The notes under the pieces were generated by a model that did not search any database, had not been told where the DNA came from, and saw only the letters and a program-made list of their open reading frames with translations. A program made the translations under genes and the position numbers. This document shows positions 1 through 8,252 of a DNA stretch of 64,000 nucleotides, piece after piece (position 1 is the first letter of the stretch; each line of letters begins with the position of its first letter). The stretch is from Sphingomonas phyllosphaerae (GTDB lineage: Bacteria > Pseudomonadota > Alphaproteobacteria > Sphingomonadales > Sphingomonadaceae): NCBI RefSeq assembly GCF_029623345.1, contig NZ_JAPYKH010000006.1, positions 124,001-188,000 on the forward strand, read 5' to 3'.

Positions 1-2
1 AG

Positions 3-140
3 GCGCATATGCCGCTGGCGATCGAGCCGATCCGCCCGACCAGCTGGCAGCTGCAGGAGCACGGGCGCCGCTTCCCGCCGAATTATCTGCATGAAAGCTG
101 GCACGACTGGCTCTACTGGGACGTCGAGCTCGAGGCGTGA
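3..140 (+). CDS. C-terminal fragment of an unidentified protein
   Basis: The window opens inside a reading frame that ends in TGA at 138-140, leaving about 45 C-terminal residues. The tail is rich in Trp, His and Tyr (it contains HESWHDWLYWD) and ends VELEA. I do not recognise the family from this fragment. The next gene starts 37 bases downstream on the same strand, so the two may be cotranscribed. Confidence 0.45.
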   Translation, partial: AHMPLAIEPIRPTSWQLQEHGRRFPPNYLHESWHDWLYWDVELEA

Positions 141-177
141 CGCGTCGCGGCTGACACACACGGGAGTTTCGCGGCGC

Positions 178-606
178 ATGCGGTGGCAGATGATGGTGGC
201 GGGGGCCGTGCTGCTCGCCGCCTGCTCGAAGGAGAATGCGGAGGACGCGGCCGATCCCGCGGTACTGGCCAATTACGTGCCGCCGTTCGTGATGTCGCGG
301 CTCGATTACGGCGGCGTGGTCGAACGCCGCTTCCGCCGGCTCGACGTCAACCACGACGATCACCTGACGCCCAACGAGCTGCCCAAACGGCTGGCCGACC
401 GATTCGCCGAGATCGACCGCGACAAGGACGGCCGCATCTCCAACGACGAGTGGAGCGCGTGGATGCTGGCACGCTTCGACCAGCAGGACGCCAACCATGA
501 CGGCACCGTCACCAGCGACGAGCGCGAGCGCGCGCGCGAGCAGAAGGAGATGGATTTGCCGACTCCGGCAGAGGAACCCGACAACAGCGCCGCGCCGGCG
601 GGGTAA
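178..606 (+). CDS. EF-hand domain lipoprotein
   Basis: A 142-residue predicted calcium-binding lipoprotein. The N-terminus is a lipoprotein signal peptide with lipobox LAAC and acylated Cys16. Three 12-residue EF-hand loops follow at about 56-67 (DVNHDDHLTPNE), 80-91 (DRDKDGRISNDE) and 104-115 (DANHDGTVTSDE), each starting 24 residues after the last and each keeping the Asp/Asn ligands and the final Glu. The start at 178 is preferred because it begins the signal peptide directly and has a GGGAG-type ribosome-binding site about 11 bases upstream. An ATG at 91 in the same frame would add a non-signal leader. The protein probably sits on the periplasmic face of a membrane; its partner is unknown. 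Confidence 0.85.
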   Translation: MRWQMMVAGAVLLAACSKENAEDAADPAVLANYVPPFVMSRLDYGGVVERRFRRLDVNHDDHLTPNELPKRLADRFAEIDRDKDGRISNDEWSAWMLARFDQQDANHDGTVTSDERERAREQKEMDLPTPAEEPDNSAAPAG

Positions 607-664
607 GGCGGCGGCGGGGGGCTCGCGAGCCGGGAGCTAGGTCCTCCGGCGACACCCTCCTTGG

Positions 665-755
665 TCATGCCCGCGCAGCGGGAATCCAGACGCGCGGACC
701 TCGCGGGATGAGCGGCGCGTCAGCGTGTCTGGATCCCCGCCTTCGCGGGGATGAC
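665..755. repeat. Paired REP-like palindromes, family 1
   Basis: Two inverted copies of a short palindromic unit flank a spacer of about 40 bases. The left unit reads GTCATGCCCGCGCAGCGGG and the right unit CCCCGCCTTCGCGGGGATGAC. They lie between the EF-hand lipoprotein and the convergent UDP-glucuronate decarboxylase gene. The arrangement resembles REP doublets, and related pairs recur near 7.3 kb and 61.7 kb. Confidence 0.7.
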
Positions 756-789
756 GGCGAAGGAAGCAGGGCCGCCGCCGCCCGTCACC

Positions 790-1746
790 TCAGGCGGCGA
801 ACTCGCGGAAATAGTCGATCGTGCGCTGCAGCCCCTCGCGCAGCTGCACCGTCGGCTCCCAGCCGAGCTTCGACTGCGCCAGCGAGATATCGGGCTTGCG
901 CTGCATCGGATCGTCCTGGGGCAGCGGGCGATAGTCGAGCGTCGAGGACGAGCCGGTCAACTCGATCACCAGCTCGGCGAGCTCGCGGATGGTGAATTCG
1001 TTGGGGTTGCCGATGTTGACCGGCCCGGCGAAGCCCGGCTCGCTATCCATCAGCCGCAGGAAGCCCTCGATCAGATCATCGACGAAGCAGAAGCTGCGCG
1101 TCTGCGAGCCGTCGCCGTAGAGCGTGATCGGCTCGCCCTTGAGCGCCTGCATGATGAAGTTGGACACCACGCGGCCGTCCGCCGGGTGCATGCGCGGGCC
1201 ATAGGTGTTGAAGATGCGCACCACCTTCACGTCCAGATTCATCTGGCGGTGATAGTCGAAGAACAACGTCTCGGCGCAGCGCTTGCCCTCGTCGTAGCAG
1301 GAGCGGATCCCGATCGGGTTGACGTTGCCCCAATAGTCCTCCTTCTGCGGGTGGACGTGCGGATCGCCGTAGACCTCGCTGGTCGACGCCTGGAACACCT
1401 TGCACTTCAGTCGCTTGGCGAGGCCGAGCATGTTGATCGCGCCGATCACCGAGGTCTTGGTGGTCTGCACCGGATCATACTGGTAGTGGATCGGCGAGGC
1501 GGGGCAGGCGAGGTTGTAGATCTCGTCCACCTCGACGTAGAGCGGGAAGCACACGTCGTGGCGCAGAAACTCGAAGCGCGGGTTGCCGTGCAGATGGTCG
1601 ATGTTGCGCTTGGCACCGGTGAAGAGATTGTCGACGCACACCACTTCGTCGCCGCGGTCGAGCAGGCGATCGATTAGGTGCGAGCCGAGGAAGCCGGCAC
1701 CGCCGGTGACGAGCACGCGCTTCCGCGACTGATAGTTGCGCGACAT
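790..1746 (-). CDS. UDP-glucuronate decarboxylase (UDP-xylose synthase)
   Basis: A 318-residue extended short-chain dehydrogenase/reductase that would convert UDP-glucuronate to UDP-xylose, a sugar donor for surface polysaccharide. The Rossmann motif GGAGFLGS is at 15-22. The catalytic set is the STSEVYGDP segment near 121-129 and the Y151xxxK155 pair in SCYDEGKR. The [20 protein letters not shown] stretch is typical of the UXS branch rather than of epimerases. The ATG at 1746 gives a compact N-terminus; the same frame is open far upstream, but that extension is low-complexity antisense sequence. The gene stands apart from the main exopolysaccharide operon but probably feeds it. Family confidence is high, exact product slightly less so. 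Confidence 0.92.
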   Translation of the reverse strand: MSRNYQSRKRVLVTGGAGFLGSHLIDRLLDRGDEVVCVDNLFTGAKRNIDHLHGNPRFEFLRHDVCFPLYVEVDEIYNLACPASPIHYQYDPVQTTKTSVIGAINMLGLAKRLKCKVFQASTSEVYGDPHVHPQKEDYWGNVNPIGIRSCYDEGKRCAETLFFDYHRQMNLDVKVVRIFNTYGPRMHPADGRVVSNFIMQALKGEPITLYGDGSQTRSFCFVDDLIEGFLRLMDSEPGFAGPVNIGNPNEFTIRELAELVIELTGSSSTLDYRPLPQDDPMQRKPDISLAQSKLGWEPTVQLREGLQRTIDYFREFAA

Positions 1747-1908
1747 AGACGGTGAAACTCCCTGATAGCGCCGGCCGGCGCCCGACCGACCGCCGGGCGC
1801 GTGCTTGTGCCAATGATCCCGCGCGGCGACAAGGAAGCTTTGAGACAAAGCCGTCATCACGTCGTCGACGCTGGCCAAGCATGGCGGCGAATGACTAAGG
1901 GACCATTG

Positions 1909-2907
1909 ATGCAGCGCATTCCGATCCTCGACGGCTGGCGCGCGCTGAGCATCCTGCTGGTGCTCGCGGGGCATCTGCTGCCGCTCGGGCCGCATCGCTG
2001 GGGGCTCAACGGCGCGGTCGCGGCGAGCGGCATGGCGCTGTTCTTCACTTTGTCGGGCTTCCTGATCACGCAGTTCCTGTCGCATCGGCCGGAGGTCGTG
2101 CCGTTCCTGATTCGCCGGCTGTTCCGCATCGTGCCGCTCGGCTGGGGCGCGATGATCGTCCTGGCGCTGGCGAGCCGCGCCGGGGCTGAGTCGCTGGGTG
2201 CGAACCTGCTGTTCGTCGCCAACCTGCCGCCGACCCGGCTGCTGCCCGCAGGCGAGCATCTGTGGAGCCTGTGCGTCGAGGTGCAATTCTACGTCGGCGT
2301 CGCGCTGCTGGTGGCGCTGGGCAGCCGGCGCGCTCTGTGGCTGCTGCCCGCTTTGTGCATCGCGGTGACGCTGACGCGGGTGGCGCAACACGCGCCGATC
2401 AGCATCTTCACCTGGCAGCGAGTCGATGAGATTCTGGCCGGTGCGACGCTGGCGCTGCTGCACGCGCGCGCACCGCGCTGGACCGCGTCGCTGCCGCGCG
2501 TGCTGCCGCTGCTGCTCCTGCCGCTGTTGCTCGCCTCCGGCCACGAGGGTGCCGGCGCGCTGATGTACCTGCGCCCCTATCTCGCCGCGGCGACGGTGGG
2601 CAGCTCGATCTACGCCGCGCCGGCATGGCTGCGCGCGGTGTTCGGCTCGGCGCCGGCGCGCTACGTCGCCGAGGTCTCCTACGCGGTCTATGTCTTCCAC
2701 GCGATGTTCGCGGCGACCTGGCTGGGCAGCGGCGACACGTTGGTGCGCTATGCCAAGCGCCCGTTGCTGTTCGCCGCCACCTTCGCCGCCGCGCATCTCT
2801 CCACCTTCCGCTTCGAGCGGCCGATGATCGAACTCGGCAAGCGGGTCGAGCGCCGCTGGATCAGCGCGCGCGCAGCCAGGACGTCGGCCGACCGCCGAGC
2901 AACTTGA
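1909..2907 (+). CDS. Acyltransferase family 3 membrane protein
   Basis: A 332-residue polytopic membrane protein of the acyltransferase-3 (OafA/NodX-like) family, which moves acetyl or other acyl groups onto surface polysaccharides. The N-terminal signature [19 protein letters not shown] carries the conserved His. [13 protein letters not shown] and the [11 protein letters not shown] segment are also typical. The start at 1909 has an AAGGGA ribosome-binding site 7 bases upstream; ATGs at 1891 and further upstream are less well placed. The 3' end overlaps the oppositely oriented glycosyltransferase gene by 47 bases. It probably decorates the polymer made by the neighbouring locus, which is inference from location. 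Confidence 0.85.
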   Translation: MQRIPILDGWRALSILLVLAGHLLPLGPHRWGLNGAVAASGMALFFTLSGFLITQFLSHRPEVVPFLIRRLFRIVPLGWGAMIVLALASRAGAESLGANLLFVANLPPTRLLPAGEHLWSLCVEVQFYVGVALLVALGSRRALWLLPALCIAVTLTRVAQHAPISIFTWQRVDEILAGATLALLHARAPRWTASLPRVLPLLLLPLLLASGHEGAGALMYLRPYLAAATVGSSIYAAPAWLRAVFGSAPARYVAEVSYAVYVFHAMFAATWLGSGDTLVRYAKRPLLFAATFAAAHLSTFRFERPMIELGKRVERRWISARAARTSADRRAT

Positions 2908-4045
2908 GGTAGAGCGGGATCTTCCACAGCACGTAGAGCGGCAGCCGCGCCGCCGCCCCGGCCGAGAGGAACGGCCGCCCGACCCGCCGCCACGCCACCC
3001 ACAAAGCGACCGCCGCGGCAGTCAGCGCGGCGGCGAGCAGCACAGCGGGCCACGGCGACGCGCCGGCGAGTACGAGCAGGCCGGTGACCACCAGCGCGGC
3101 GAGGTCGAGCATCAGCAGCAGCGTCAGCGGGGGGATGGCGAGGCTCAGCCCAGCCCAGAGGGCGCGCGCGTCGCGCCCACGCAGCGCCGCCGCCATGGCC
3201 GGCAGCGCGCGGGTGAGCGAAGTGGCGAGGAAGCCGCCCTCCCAGCGCTGGCGCTGCTGCAACGTCCCCTCGGCGCTGCTCGCCGCGCTCCACACCGTCG
3301 CCTCGGGAACGTAGCGCGGCAGCTTGCCGCGGCGGGCAAGGTCGAGCCCGAGCGCGAGGTCCTCGACGATGTCGGAGGTGGCGAGCGGCGCGTCGCGGAA
3401 GATCGGCCAGGGGAACGCCATGCCCGTGCCGGTGAGATTGGCGCGCCCGGCCAGCCGGGCGAGTCCGCCCTGCCGCACCAAATTCTTGATGACGAACGCG
3501 AAGTTGGAGACCTGCACCATCGGCGCGGCGGTCAGATCGGGGGCGAGCAGGTTGGTCGCCTGCACCGGCCGCTCGGTCGCGCGCCCCGCCATGGCGAGCA
3601 GCGAGGCGCGATCGGTGGCGCCGTCGGCGTCGAGCACCATCACCACTGCGGGCTGGTCGCCAGGAGCGCGCGCCGCAAGCTGGTCGCGCGCGTGCGCCAG
3701 CGCATAGCCCTTGCCGCGGCGCGTCGGATCGTCGCGCCGAGTCACGCTCGCGCCCGCCGCGGCGGCGATCGCGGCGGTGTCGTCGCGGCAATTGTCGGCC
3801 ACCACCAGCAGCTCGAACCCGGTCGGCAGCTCGGGAAGCAGGCGCGCGACCGTCGCCGCGATGATCGGCCCCTCGTCGTGCGCGGGCATTACGATCACCG
3901 CGCGCGGCGTGGCGCCAGCCGGCGCAGGGGAGACGGGTGAGCGCAGTCCCGCGACCACCTCGATCACGAACGCCGCGGTGAGCGCCAGCAGCGGCGCCGC
4001 GACGAGGGCGGCGACGACGGTCGCGATCACTGCCACTGCTGTCAC
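2861..4045 (-). CDS. Family 2 glycosyltransferase, membrane-bound
   Basis: A GT2-type glycosyltransferase of about 394 residues. It has an N-terminal membrane segment, a GT-A domain ([23 protein letters not shown] and the DxD-type VLDADG), the acceptor-site EDLALGLDL and QRQRWEGG motifs, and C-terminal hydrophobic helices. This order matches GT2 enzymes that build polysaccharide at the inner membrane. The GTG at 4045 is chosen because it begins just ahead of the first membrane helix and has an AGGGGA site 7 bases upstream; an in-frame ATG at 4117 has no comparable signal. The end overlaps the convergent acyltransferase gene. The sugar transferred cannot be told from sequence. Confidence 0.85.
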   Translation of the reverse strand: MTAVAVIATVVAALVAAPLLALTAAFVIEVVAGLRSPVSPAPAGATPRAVIVMPAHDEGPIIAATVARLLPELPTGFELLVVADNCRDDTAAIAAAAGASVTRRDDPTRRGKGYALAHARDQLAARAPGDQPAVVMVLDADGATDRASLLAMAGRATERPVQATNLLAPDLTAAPMVQVSNFAFVIKNLVRQGGLARLAGRANLTGTGMAFPWPIFRDAPLATSDIVEDLALGLDLARRGKLPRYVPEATVWSAASSAEGTLQQRQRWEGGFLATSLTRALPAMAAALRGRDARALWAGLSLAIPPLTLLLMLDLAALVVTGLLVLAGASPWPAVLLAAALTAAAVALWVAWRRVGRPFLSAGAAARLPLYVLWKIPLYLKLLGGRPTSWLRAR

Positions 4046-4330
4046 TCGCTTATTCCCCTGAACGCCGCTCAACGAGCGCGGCCGCGGCTGTAGCGCAGCG
4101 GTGCGCGCGCTGGCCACTAGCTTGTCGCTGGTGAGTGTTCGGTAAACGCCGCGTTAGCCTAATACCGTGCCACTTTCGTCAATCAGCGCCAGCGCATGGT
4201 CGCCCCGGTCAGTTGCGAGCGGGTGGTTTGATGTTTATGCCCAGGTCCGCCGGAAGGGGTCGCCGGTGCCGCGTCGGTATGTGCCCGCTCGTCGAGTCTG
4301 ATACAGGTGAATAGTCAGCATAGTGCGACC

Positions 4331-5227
4331 ATGTCGACCGCGGCCCAGCTGGATCGGCCACGCGGCCGGCCCGCGCCGCGTCTCCCCTCGCTGTCGCTCT
4401 CGGCCTGGCTGCTGCTGATCGGCTGCGTCGCGCTGGCAGTCCCGACGATGCTGACGGTCGCACGCTTCAGCTGGTCGACCGAGCAGGGTGGCCACGGTCC
4501 GCTGGTGCTCGCCACCGGGCTTTGGCTGCTCTGGCGCGAGGTGCCCGGCGTATGGCCGCTGCGGCGGCCCGGCTCGGCGGTGGTGATCGCGCTGCTACTG
4601 CCGGTCTGCCTGCTGCTCTACCTGGTGGCGCATATCACCGGGATCATCGAGATCGAGGGCTTCGCGCTCTACGGCGCGCTGCTGGTGGCGGCCTATGCGC
4701 TGCTGGGCGGCGCGGTGCTGCGCGAGCTGTGGTTCCCGATCGTCTACCTCGGCTTCATCTTCCCGCCGCCCGATCAGGTAGTGGCGGTGATCACCCAGCC
4801 GCTCAAGATCGCGATCTCGGAGCAGGCGGTGAACCTGCTCTACGCGCTCGGCTATCCGATCGGCAGCTCGGGCGTGACGATCCAGATCGCGCAATATGAC
4901 CTGCTGGTGGCGGCGGCCTGCGCGGGGCTGAACTCGATCATCAGCCTCACCGCGATCTGTCTCTTCTATATCTACGTGCGGCATCAGGCGAACTGGCGCT
5001 ACGCCGCGCTGCTCATGCTGACGATCGTGCCGATCGCGATCTTCGCCAACTTCATCCGCGTGATCCTGCTGATCCTCATCACGTATTATTTCGGTGACGC
5101 GGCGGCGCAGGGCTTCGCGCACGATTTCGCCGGGCTGGTCATGTTCCTGGTCTCGGTGCTCACCATCTTTGCGATCGACGCGCTGGCGACGCCGCTGCGC
5201 CGCGCGCTGGGGAACGGCCATGACTGA
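4331..5227 (+). CDS. xrtV: Exosortase, probably exosortase V (XrtV)
   Basis: A 298-residue polytopic membrane protein of the exosortase/archaeosortase family, transpeptidase-like enzymes that process proteins bearing PEP-CTERM-type C-terminal tags. The three catalytic positions are present: Cys197 in AAACAGLNS, Arg243 in ANFIRVILL and His264 in FAHDFAG. The V subtype is inferred because the two candidate substrates in the window carry PEPATWA tags, the variant associated with XrtV in sphingomonads. Neighbours also fit, namely an overlapping epsI, a small accessory membrane protein and exopolysaccharide genes. The start is uncertain: GTG at 4307 in the same frame is possible and neither has a strong ribosome-binding site. 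Confidence 0.9.
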   Translation: MSTAAQLDRPRGRPAPRLPSLSLSAWLLLIGCVALAVPTMLTVARFSWSTEQGGHGPLVLATGLWLLWREVPGVWPLRRPGSAVVIALLLPVCLLLYLVAHITGIIEIEGFALYGALLVAAYALLGGAVLRELWFPIVYLGFIFPPPDQVVAVITQPLKIAISEQAVNLLYALGYPIGSSGVTIQIAQYDLLVAAACAGLNSIISLTAICLFYIYVRHQANWRYAALLMLTIVPIAIFANFIRVILLILITYYFGDAAAQGFAHDFAGLVMFLVSVLTIFAIDALATPLRRALGNGHD

Positions 5228-5927
5228 GGCGAGCGGCCCCGCGCTGCCCGAGACGCGCCTGCTCGACCGGCGCCGCGCGCTGCTGGGCGGCGCCTTCCTG
5301 CTCACCGCGGGCGTCGCCGCGGCGCGGGTGCCGGGCAACCACATCGACCTGCTCGGCAAGCGCAAGCTCGACGCGCTGATCCCGGCGCGTGTGGGGCCCT
5401 GGTCCTTCTACTCGAAAAGCGGGTTGGTGACGCCGCCGCCCGACCAGCTCTCCGACCTGCTCTACTCGCAGTTGCTCACGCGCGTGTATCTGGCGCCGGA
5501 CCAGCTGCCGATCATGCTGCTGATGGCGCAGAGCAGCGGCCAGACCGGCGTGCTCCAGGTACACCGTCCGGAATATTGCTACCCCGCGGGCGGCTTCACG
5601 CTGACGGACAAGGCCGTCCGTTCGGTGCCGCTGCCCGGGGGGCCGCTCGACGCGACCGTGATGACCGCGAGCGCCGACAATCGCGTCGAACAGCTGATGT
5701 ACTGGACGCGCGTCGGCCGCGACATGCCGCTGAGCTGGGCGCAGCAGCGCTGGTCGGTCGCGCGCGCCAACCTGCGCGGCGACGTGCCCGACGCGATGCT
5801 GGTGCGGATCTCGACGCTGACGCACGACCGCGAGGCCGGAATGGCGACGCTGGCGACCTTCACTCGTGCGCTGTTCGCCGCGGTGCCCGCCGACGTGCGC
5901 CGCGTGCTCGACAGCGCCGCCGGCTGA
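5220..5927 (+). CDS. epsI: Exosortase-associated protein EpsI
   Basis: A 235-residue EpsI-family protein (the domain sometimes found fused to exosortase C-termini). It has an N-terminal membrane anchor after DRRRALLGG and a periplasmic domain containing the family hallmark HRPEYCYPAGGF. The ATG overlaps the exosortase stop by 8 bases, so translation is probably coupled and the two proteins are likely made in a fixed ratio. Its molecular role in sorting or exopolysaccharide export is not established in general, so only the association is claimed. Confidence 0.88.
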   Translation: MTEASGPALPETRLLDRRRALLGGAFLLTAGVAAARVPGNHIDLLGKRKLDALIPARVGPWSFYSKSGLVTPPPDQLSDLLYSQLLTRVYLAPDQLPIMLLMAQSSGQTGVLQVHRPEYCYPAGGFTLTDKAVRSVPLPGGPLDATVMTASADNRVEQLMYWTRVGRDMPLSWAQQRWSVARANLRGDVPDAMLVRISTLTHDREAGMATLATFTRALFAAVPADVRRVLDSAAG

Positions 5928-5933
5928 GCCGCC

Positions 5934-6185
5934 TCACGAGCGGCGGCTGGGCAGGTCGATCGGCTTCAGGACGAGGAGGATGAAGATCAGGTTGGCGATG
6001 ATCAGCGCGATCGCGAGAAGATGCTGACCCGAATTGCCAAAATAATTGGCGAGCGCGCAGATCACCGCGCCGGCCAGATAGGCAAGCATCGAGTCCTGCC
6101 GTTCGCTGGAAACAGATCGTTGCAGAAACAGCACGACAAGGCCGGCGAAAATGGCCAAAGTCACCCAATCGTAAGCAGTTTCCAT
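5934..6185 (-). CDS. Small membrane protein, likely XrtV sorting-system accessory protein
   Basis: An 83-residue protein with three hydrophobic segments (TLAIFAGLVVLFLQR, LAYLAGAVICALANYFG and LLAIALIIANLIFILLV), so it is almost entirely membrane-embedded. It is convergent with epsI, 6 bases from its stop. Size, topology and position beside xrtV-epsI match the small accessory protein reported with XrtV loci. That assignment comes from memory of the family and was not tested by alignment. The ATG at 6185 has a GGA-type site about 12 bases upstream; a TTG at 6197 is an alternative start. Confidence 0.65.
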   Translation of the reverse strand: METAYDWVTLAIFAGLVVLFLQRSVSSERQDSMLAYLAGAVICALANYFGNSGQHLLAIALIIANLIFILLVLKPIDLPSRRS

Positions 6186-6272
6186 CCGGCGGTCCAATCC
6201 TTGACGCGGTAGCGGTACAGCAAATCCGCAGCTTGTGCTAGGTAGGCCATCAACAGTGAAAAGGGGATTGAG

Positions 6273-7124
6273 ATGTTCAGGCGTGGGACTTTAATCGCGG
6301 CGAGCTCGCTCGCGCTGCTCGCGGCGGGGTGCGACCGCAAGCCGACCGGACAGTCGGTCGCGGTGGTCAACGGGGACGAGATCTCGATCGGCGAGCTCAA
6401 CGCCGAGCTGCAGCAGGCCAATGTGCCGCAGGGCGCCGACCAGAAAGCGGTGCGCGCGCAGCTGCTGCAGAATATCATCAGCCGCCGGCTGCTCGCGCAG
6501 GACGCGCGCAAGAACGGCGTCGACAAGACGCCGGAGTTCCTCAGCCGCCAGCGTCGGCTCACCGACGAGCTGCTGATCGCGATGAACGCCGAGCGCCAGA
6601 ACGGCAGCCAGAAGCTGCCCGACCAGAAGGCGATCGACCAGTTCATCGCGGCCAACCCGCAAGCCTTCGCGCAGCGCCAGGTGCTCGCGCTGCAGCAGAT
6701 CGCGATCGATCCGCCGAGCGATCCCAAGTCGCTGGAGCCGCTCAAGGACGCGCACTCGCTCGACGCGGTCGCGGCGGCGCTGACCAAGCTCAACATCCCG
6801 TTCACGCGCACCAGCGGCCGGCTCGACACCGCCAGCGTGCCGCCCGAGGTGCTTAAGCGCATCCTCGCGTTGCCGTCGACCGAGCCGTTCGTGCTGCCCG
6901 CGGGCGGCAAGCTGTTCGCCAACGTGATCGTCGGGCGCGAGCCGGTGGCGATGTCGGCGGACGACATGCGCAAGGCCGCGCTCGGCGCGTTGCGCAAGCA
7001 GAACGAAGACAAGAGCCTTAACGATCAGGTCAAGCAGCTCCGCTCGACCGCGAAGATCGAGTATCAGCCGGGCTATGCCCCGCCGCCGACCGGCTCGGGC
7101 GCGCCGGCTGCTGCCGCTAAATGA
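6273..7124 (+). CDS. EpsD-like peptidyl-prolyl isomerase lipoprotein
   Basis: A 283-residue lipoprotein with lipobox LLAAGC and acylated Cys near residue 20. A SurA N-terminal-like helical region follows (VVNGDEISIGELNAELQQ, then a basic/acidic helical stretch to about residue 130). The C-terminal part resembles a degenerate parvulin domain. It corresponds to the EpsD-type proteins found in exosortase-linked exopolysaccharide clusters, thought to help fold or place secreted components in the periplasm. An AAGGGG ribosome-binding site lies just upstream of the ATG. It ends in an Ala/Pro-rich tail. Confidence 0.8.
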   Translation: MFRRGTLIAASSLALLAAGCDRKPTGQSVAVVNGDEISIGELNAELQQANVPQGADQKAVRAQLLQNIISRRLLAQDARKNGVDKTPEFLSRQRRLTDELLIAMNAERQNGSQKLPDQKAIDQFIAANPQAFAQRQVLALQQIAIDPPSDPKSLEPLKDAHSLDAVAAALTKLNIPFTRTSGRLDTASVPPEVLKRILALPSTEPFVLPAGGKLFANVIVGREPVAMSADDMRKAALGALRKQNEDKSLNDQVKQLRSTAKIEYQPGYAPPPTGSGAPAAAAK

Positions 7125-7131
7125 GGTGAGG

Positions 7132-7157
7132 GCGGCGGCGTCATGGGACGCCGCCGC
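7132..7157 (+). terminator. GC-rich hairpin after the EpsD-like gene
   Basis: Perfect 11-base arms (GCGGCGGCGTC and GACGCCGCCGC) around an ATGG loop, 8 bases after the stop codon. There is no run of T after the stem, so it may stabilise the 3' end rather than act as a classical intrinsic terminator. Confidence 0.45.
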
Positions 7158-7275
7158 TCGTCCGCGTGGTCCTGCGGACACGAAAGTGAGTGCGTTCAGC
7201 GCCCGTGCCATCGGGCCGCGGCGTTCGTAGGAGCACGCCGGAGCGCTGCATTATTGTCGTTGTGCTACTCGACCG

Positions 7276-7375
7276 TCGTCATCCCGGCCTCGAGCTGGGA
7301 TCCACGGTTCCGCTCGAACAACGAGTCGGACGAGCGCGGCTCGATGGGTCCCGGCTCAAGGCCGGGATACCCAGG
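7276..7375. repeat. Paired REP-like palindromes, family 1
   Basis: A left unit containing CATCCCGGCCTCGAGCTGGG and a right unit containing GGTCCCGGCTCAAGGCCGGG lie in inverted orientation about 45 bases apart. This resembles the pairs near 0.7 kb and 61.7 kb. Confidence 0.65.
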
Positions 7376-7436
7376 TGTTGCGATGGGCGCGCGCCGCTGG
7401 CCCCGATCGCTCGGGCCGCAATACCAGTCCTACCGT

Positions 7437-8252
7437 TTACTTATAATAGTCCGCATAGCCGGCGCCGTAGCCATAGCCATAGCTGTCGGCGAGCAGCCCG
7501 CCGTCGAAGCGGTTGAGCACCACGCCGGCGCAGGGCGCCTGATCGAGCACGTGAAGCGCGTCCTTAACCTGCTTCTTGGTCGTGCGACCTTCCTCGACCA
7601 CCATGATGAAGGCGTCGAGCTTGGTCGTCACGATCGTCGCGTCGTCGTTGGCGAAGACGGGCGGCAGATCGCACAGGAAGATCGAGGGCGCGGTGACCGC
7701 GCGCATCGATGCGATCGTGCGCTCCATCCGCGACGAGGCGAGCAGCTCGGCCGAGTGCGCCGGGGCGCGGTCGGTCGGCAGGATCACCAGCCGCTCGCCC
7801 TGCGGATGGCAGGCGAACGCAGCGAGCGAATCGACGTCACCCTCGAGATAGTCGCGCATGCCACGCTCGACCGGGATGCCGAAATTGTACGCGATCGAGC
7901 CGCGGCGGAGGTCGAGGTCGACGAGATAGGTGTCGAGCCCCGGGGTACGCGACAGCGCCGCCGCCAGGTTGGTGGCGCAGAACGACTTGCCTACCGCCGG
8001 CGTCGCCGAGACGATGCCGAACAGCCGCCAGCCCTTGTGCCGCTGCAGCTTGAGCAGCCGCGAGCGCAGCATGTTGAACGGGCGCGAGCGCACGTCGCGG
8101 CTGTCGAAGCCGTAGATGCCGCGCTGCTTCGCCTCGGCGGTGGACCAGGCGAACTCGGCGCTCCGGTCGAACTCGGGGAAGGTCTCGCCCGCGAACGGAG
8201 CGATCTCGGGCTTGGTCATGGGAATGGCCTTGAGCATGTCGGTCATCTTCAC
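7437..8252 (-). CDS. CpsD/CapB-type tyrosine kinase (exopolysaccharide)
   Basis: A 271-residue MinD-like P-loop protein of the bacterial tyrosine kinase family that controls polysaccharide chain length and export. Walker A is ATPAVGKS (83-90), Walker A' is VDLDLRRGS (111-119) and Walker B is FLCDLPPV near 192-199. The C-terminus has six tyrosines in the last 14 residues (SYGYGYGAGYADYYK), the usual autophosphorylation cluster. The kinase is a separate polypeptide from its GumC/Wzz activator, encoded immediately upstream. The GTG at 8252 shares a GTGA overlap with the upstream stop; the ATG at 8246, with GGAG 10 bases before it, is an equally possible start. Confidence 0.9.
   Translation of the reverse strand: MKMTDMLKAIPMTKPEIAPFAGETFPEFDRSAEFAWSTAEAKQRGIYGFDSRDVRSRPFNMLRSRLLKLQRHKGWRLFGIVSATPAVGKSFCATNLAAALSRTPGLDTYLVDLDLRRGSIAYNFGIPVERGMRDYLEGDVDSLAAFACHPQGERLVILPTDRAPAHSAELLASSRMERTIASMRAVTAPSIFLCDLPPVFANDDATIVTTKLDAFIMVVEEGRTTKKQVKDALHVLDQAPCAGVVLNRFDGGLLADSYGYGYGAGYADYYK

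Larger units (their letters stand above)
7125..7436. other. Convergent intergenic region with hairpin and REP pair
   Basis: A 312-base gap between epsD-like (+) and the tyrosine kinase gene (-). It holds a strong GC hairpin at 7132-7157 and a palindromic pair at about 7276-7375. No coding sequence with a convincing start, ribosome-binding site or domain was seen. Confidence 0.6.

Noticed and set aside
751..1677. A 308-codon frame on the + strand opposite the UDP-glucuronate decarboxylase
   Set aside because: The minus-strand frame carries all conserved motifs. The + strand frame has no recognisable domain and typical shadow composition.
1747..2796. Upstream extension of the UDP-glucuronate decarboxylase frame
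   Set aside because: The extra residues are Gln/Arg-rich antisense of the acyltransferase gene; the ATG at 1746 gives the normal family N-terminus.
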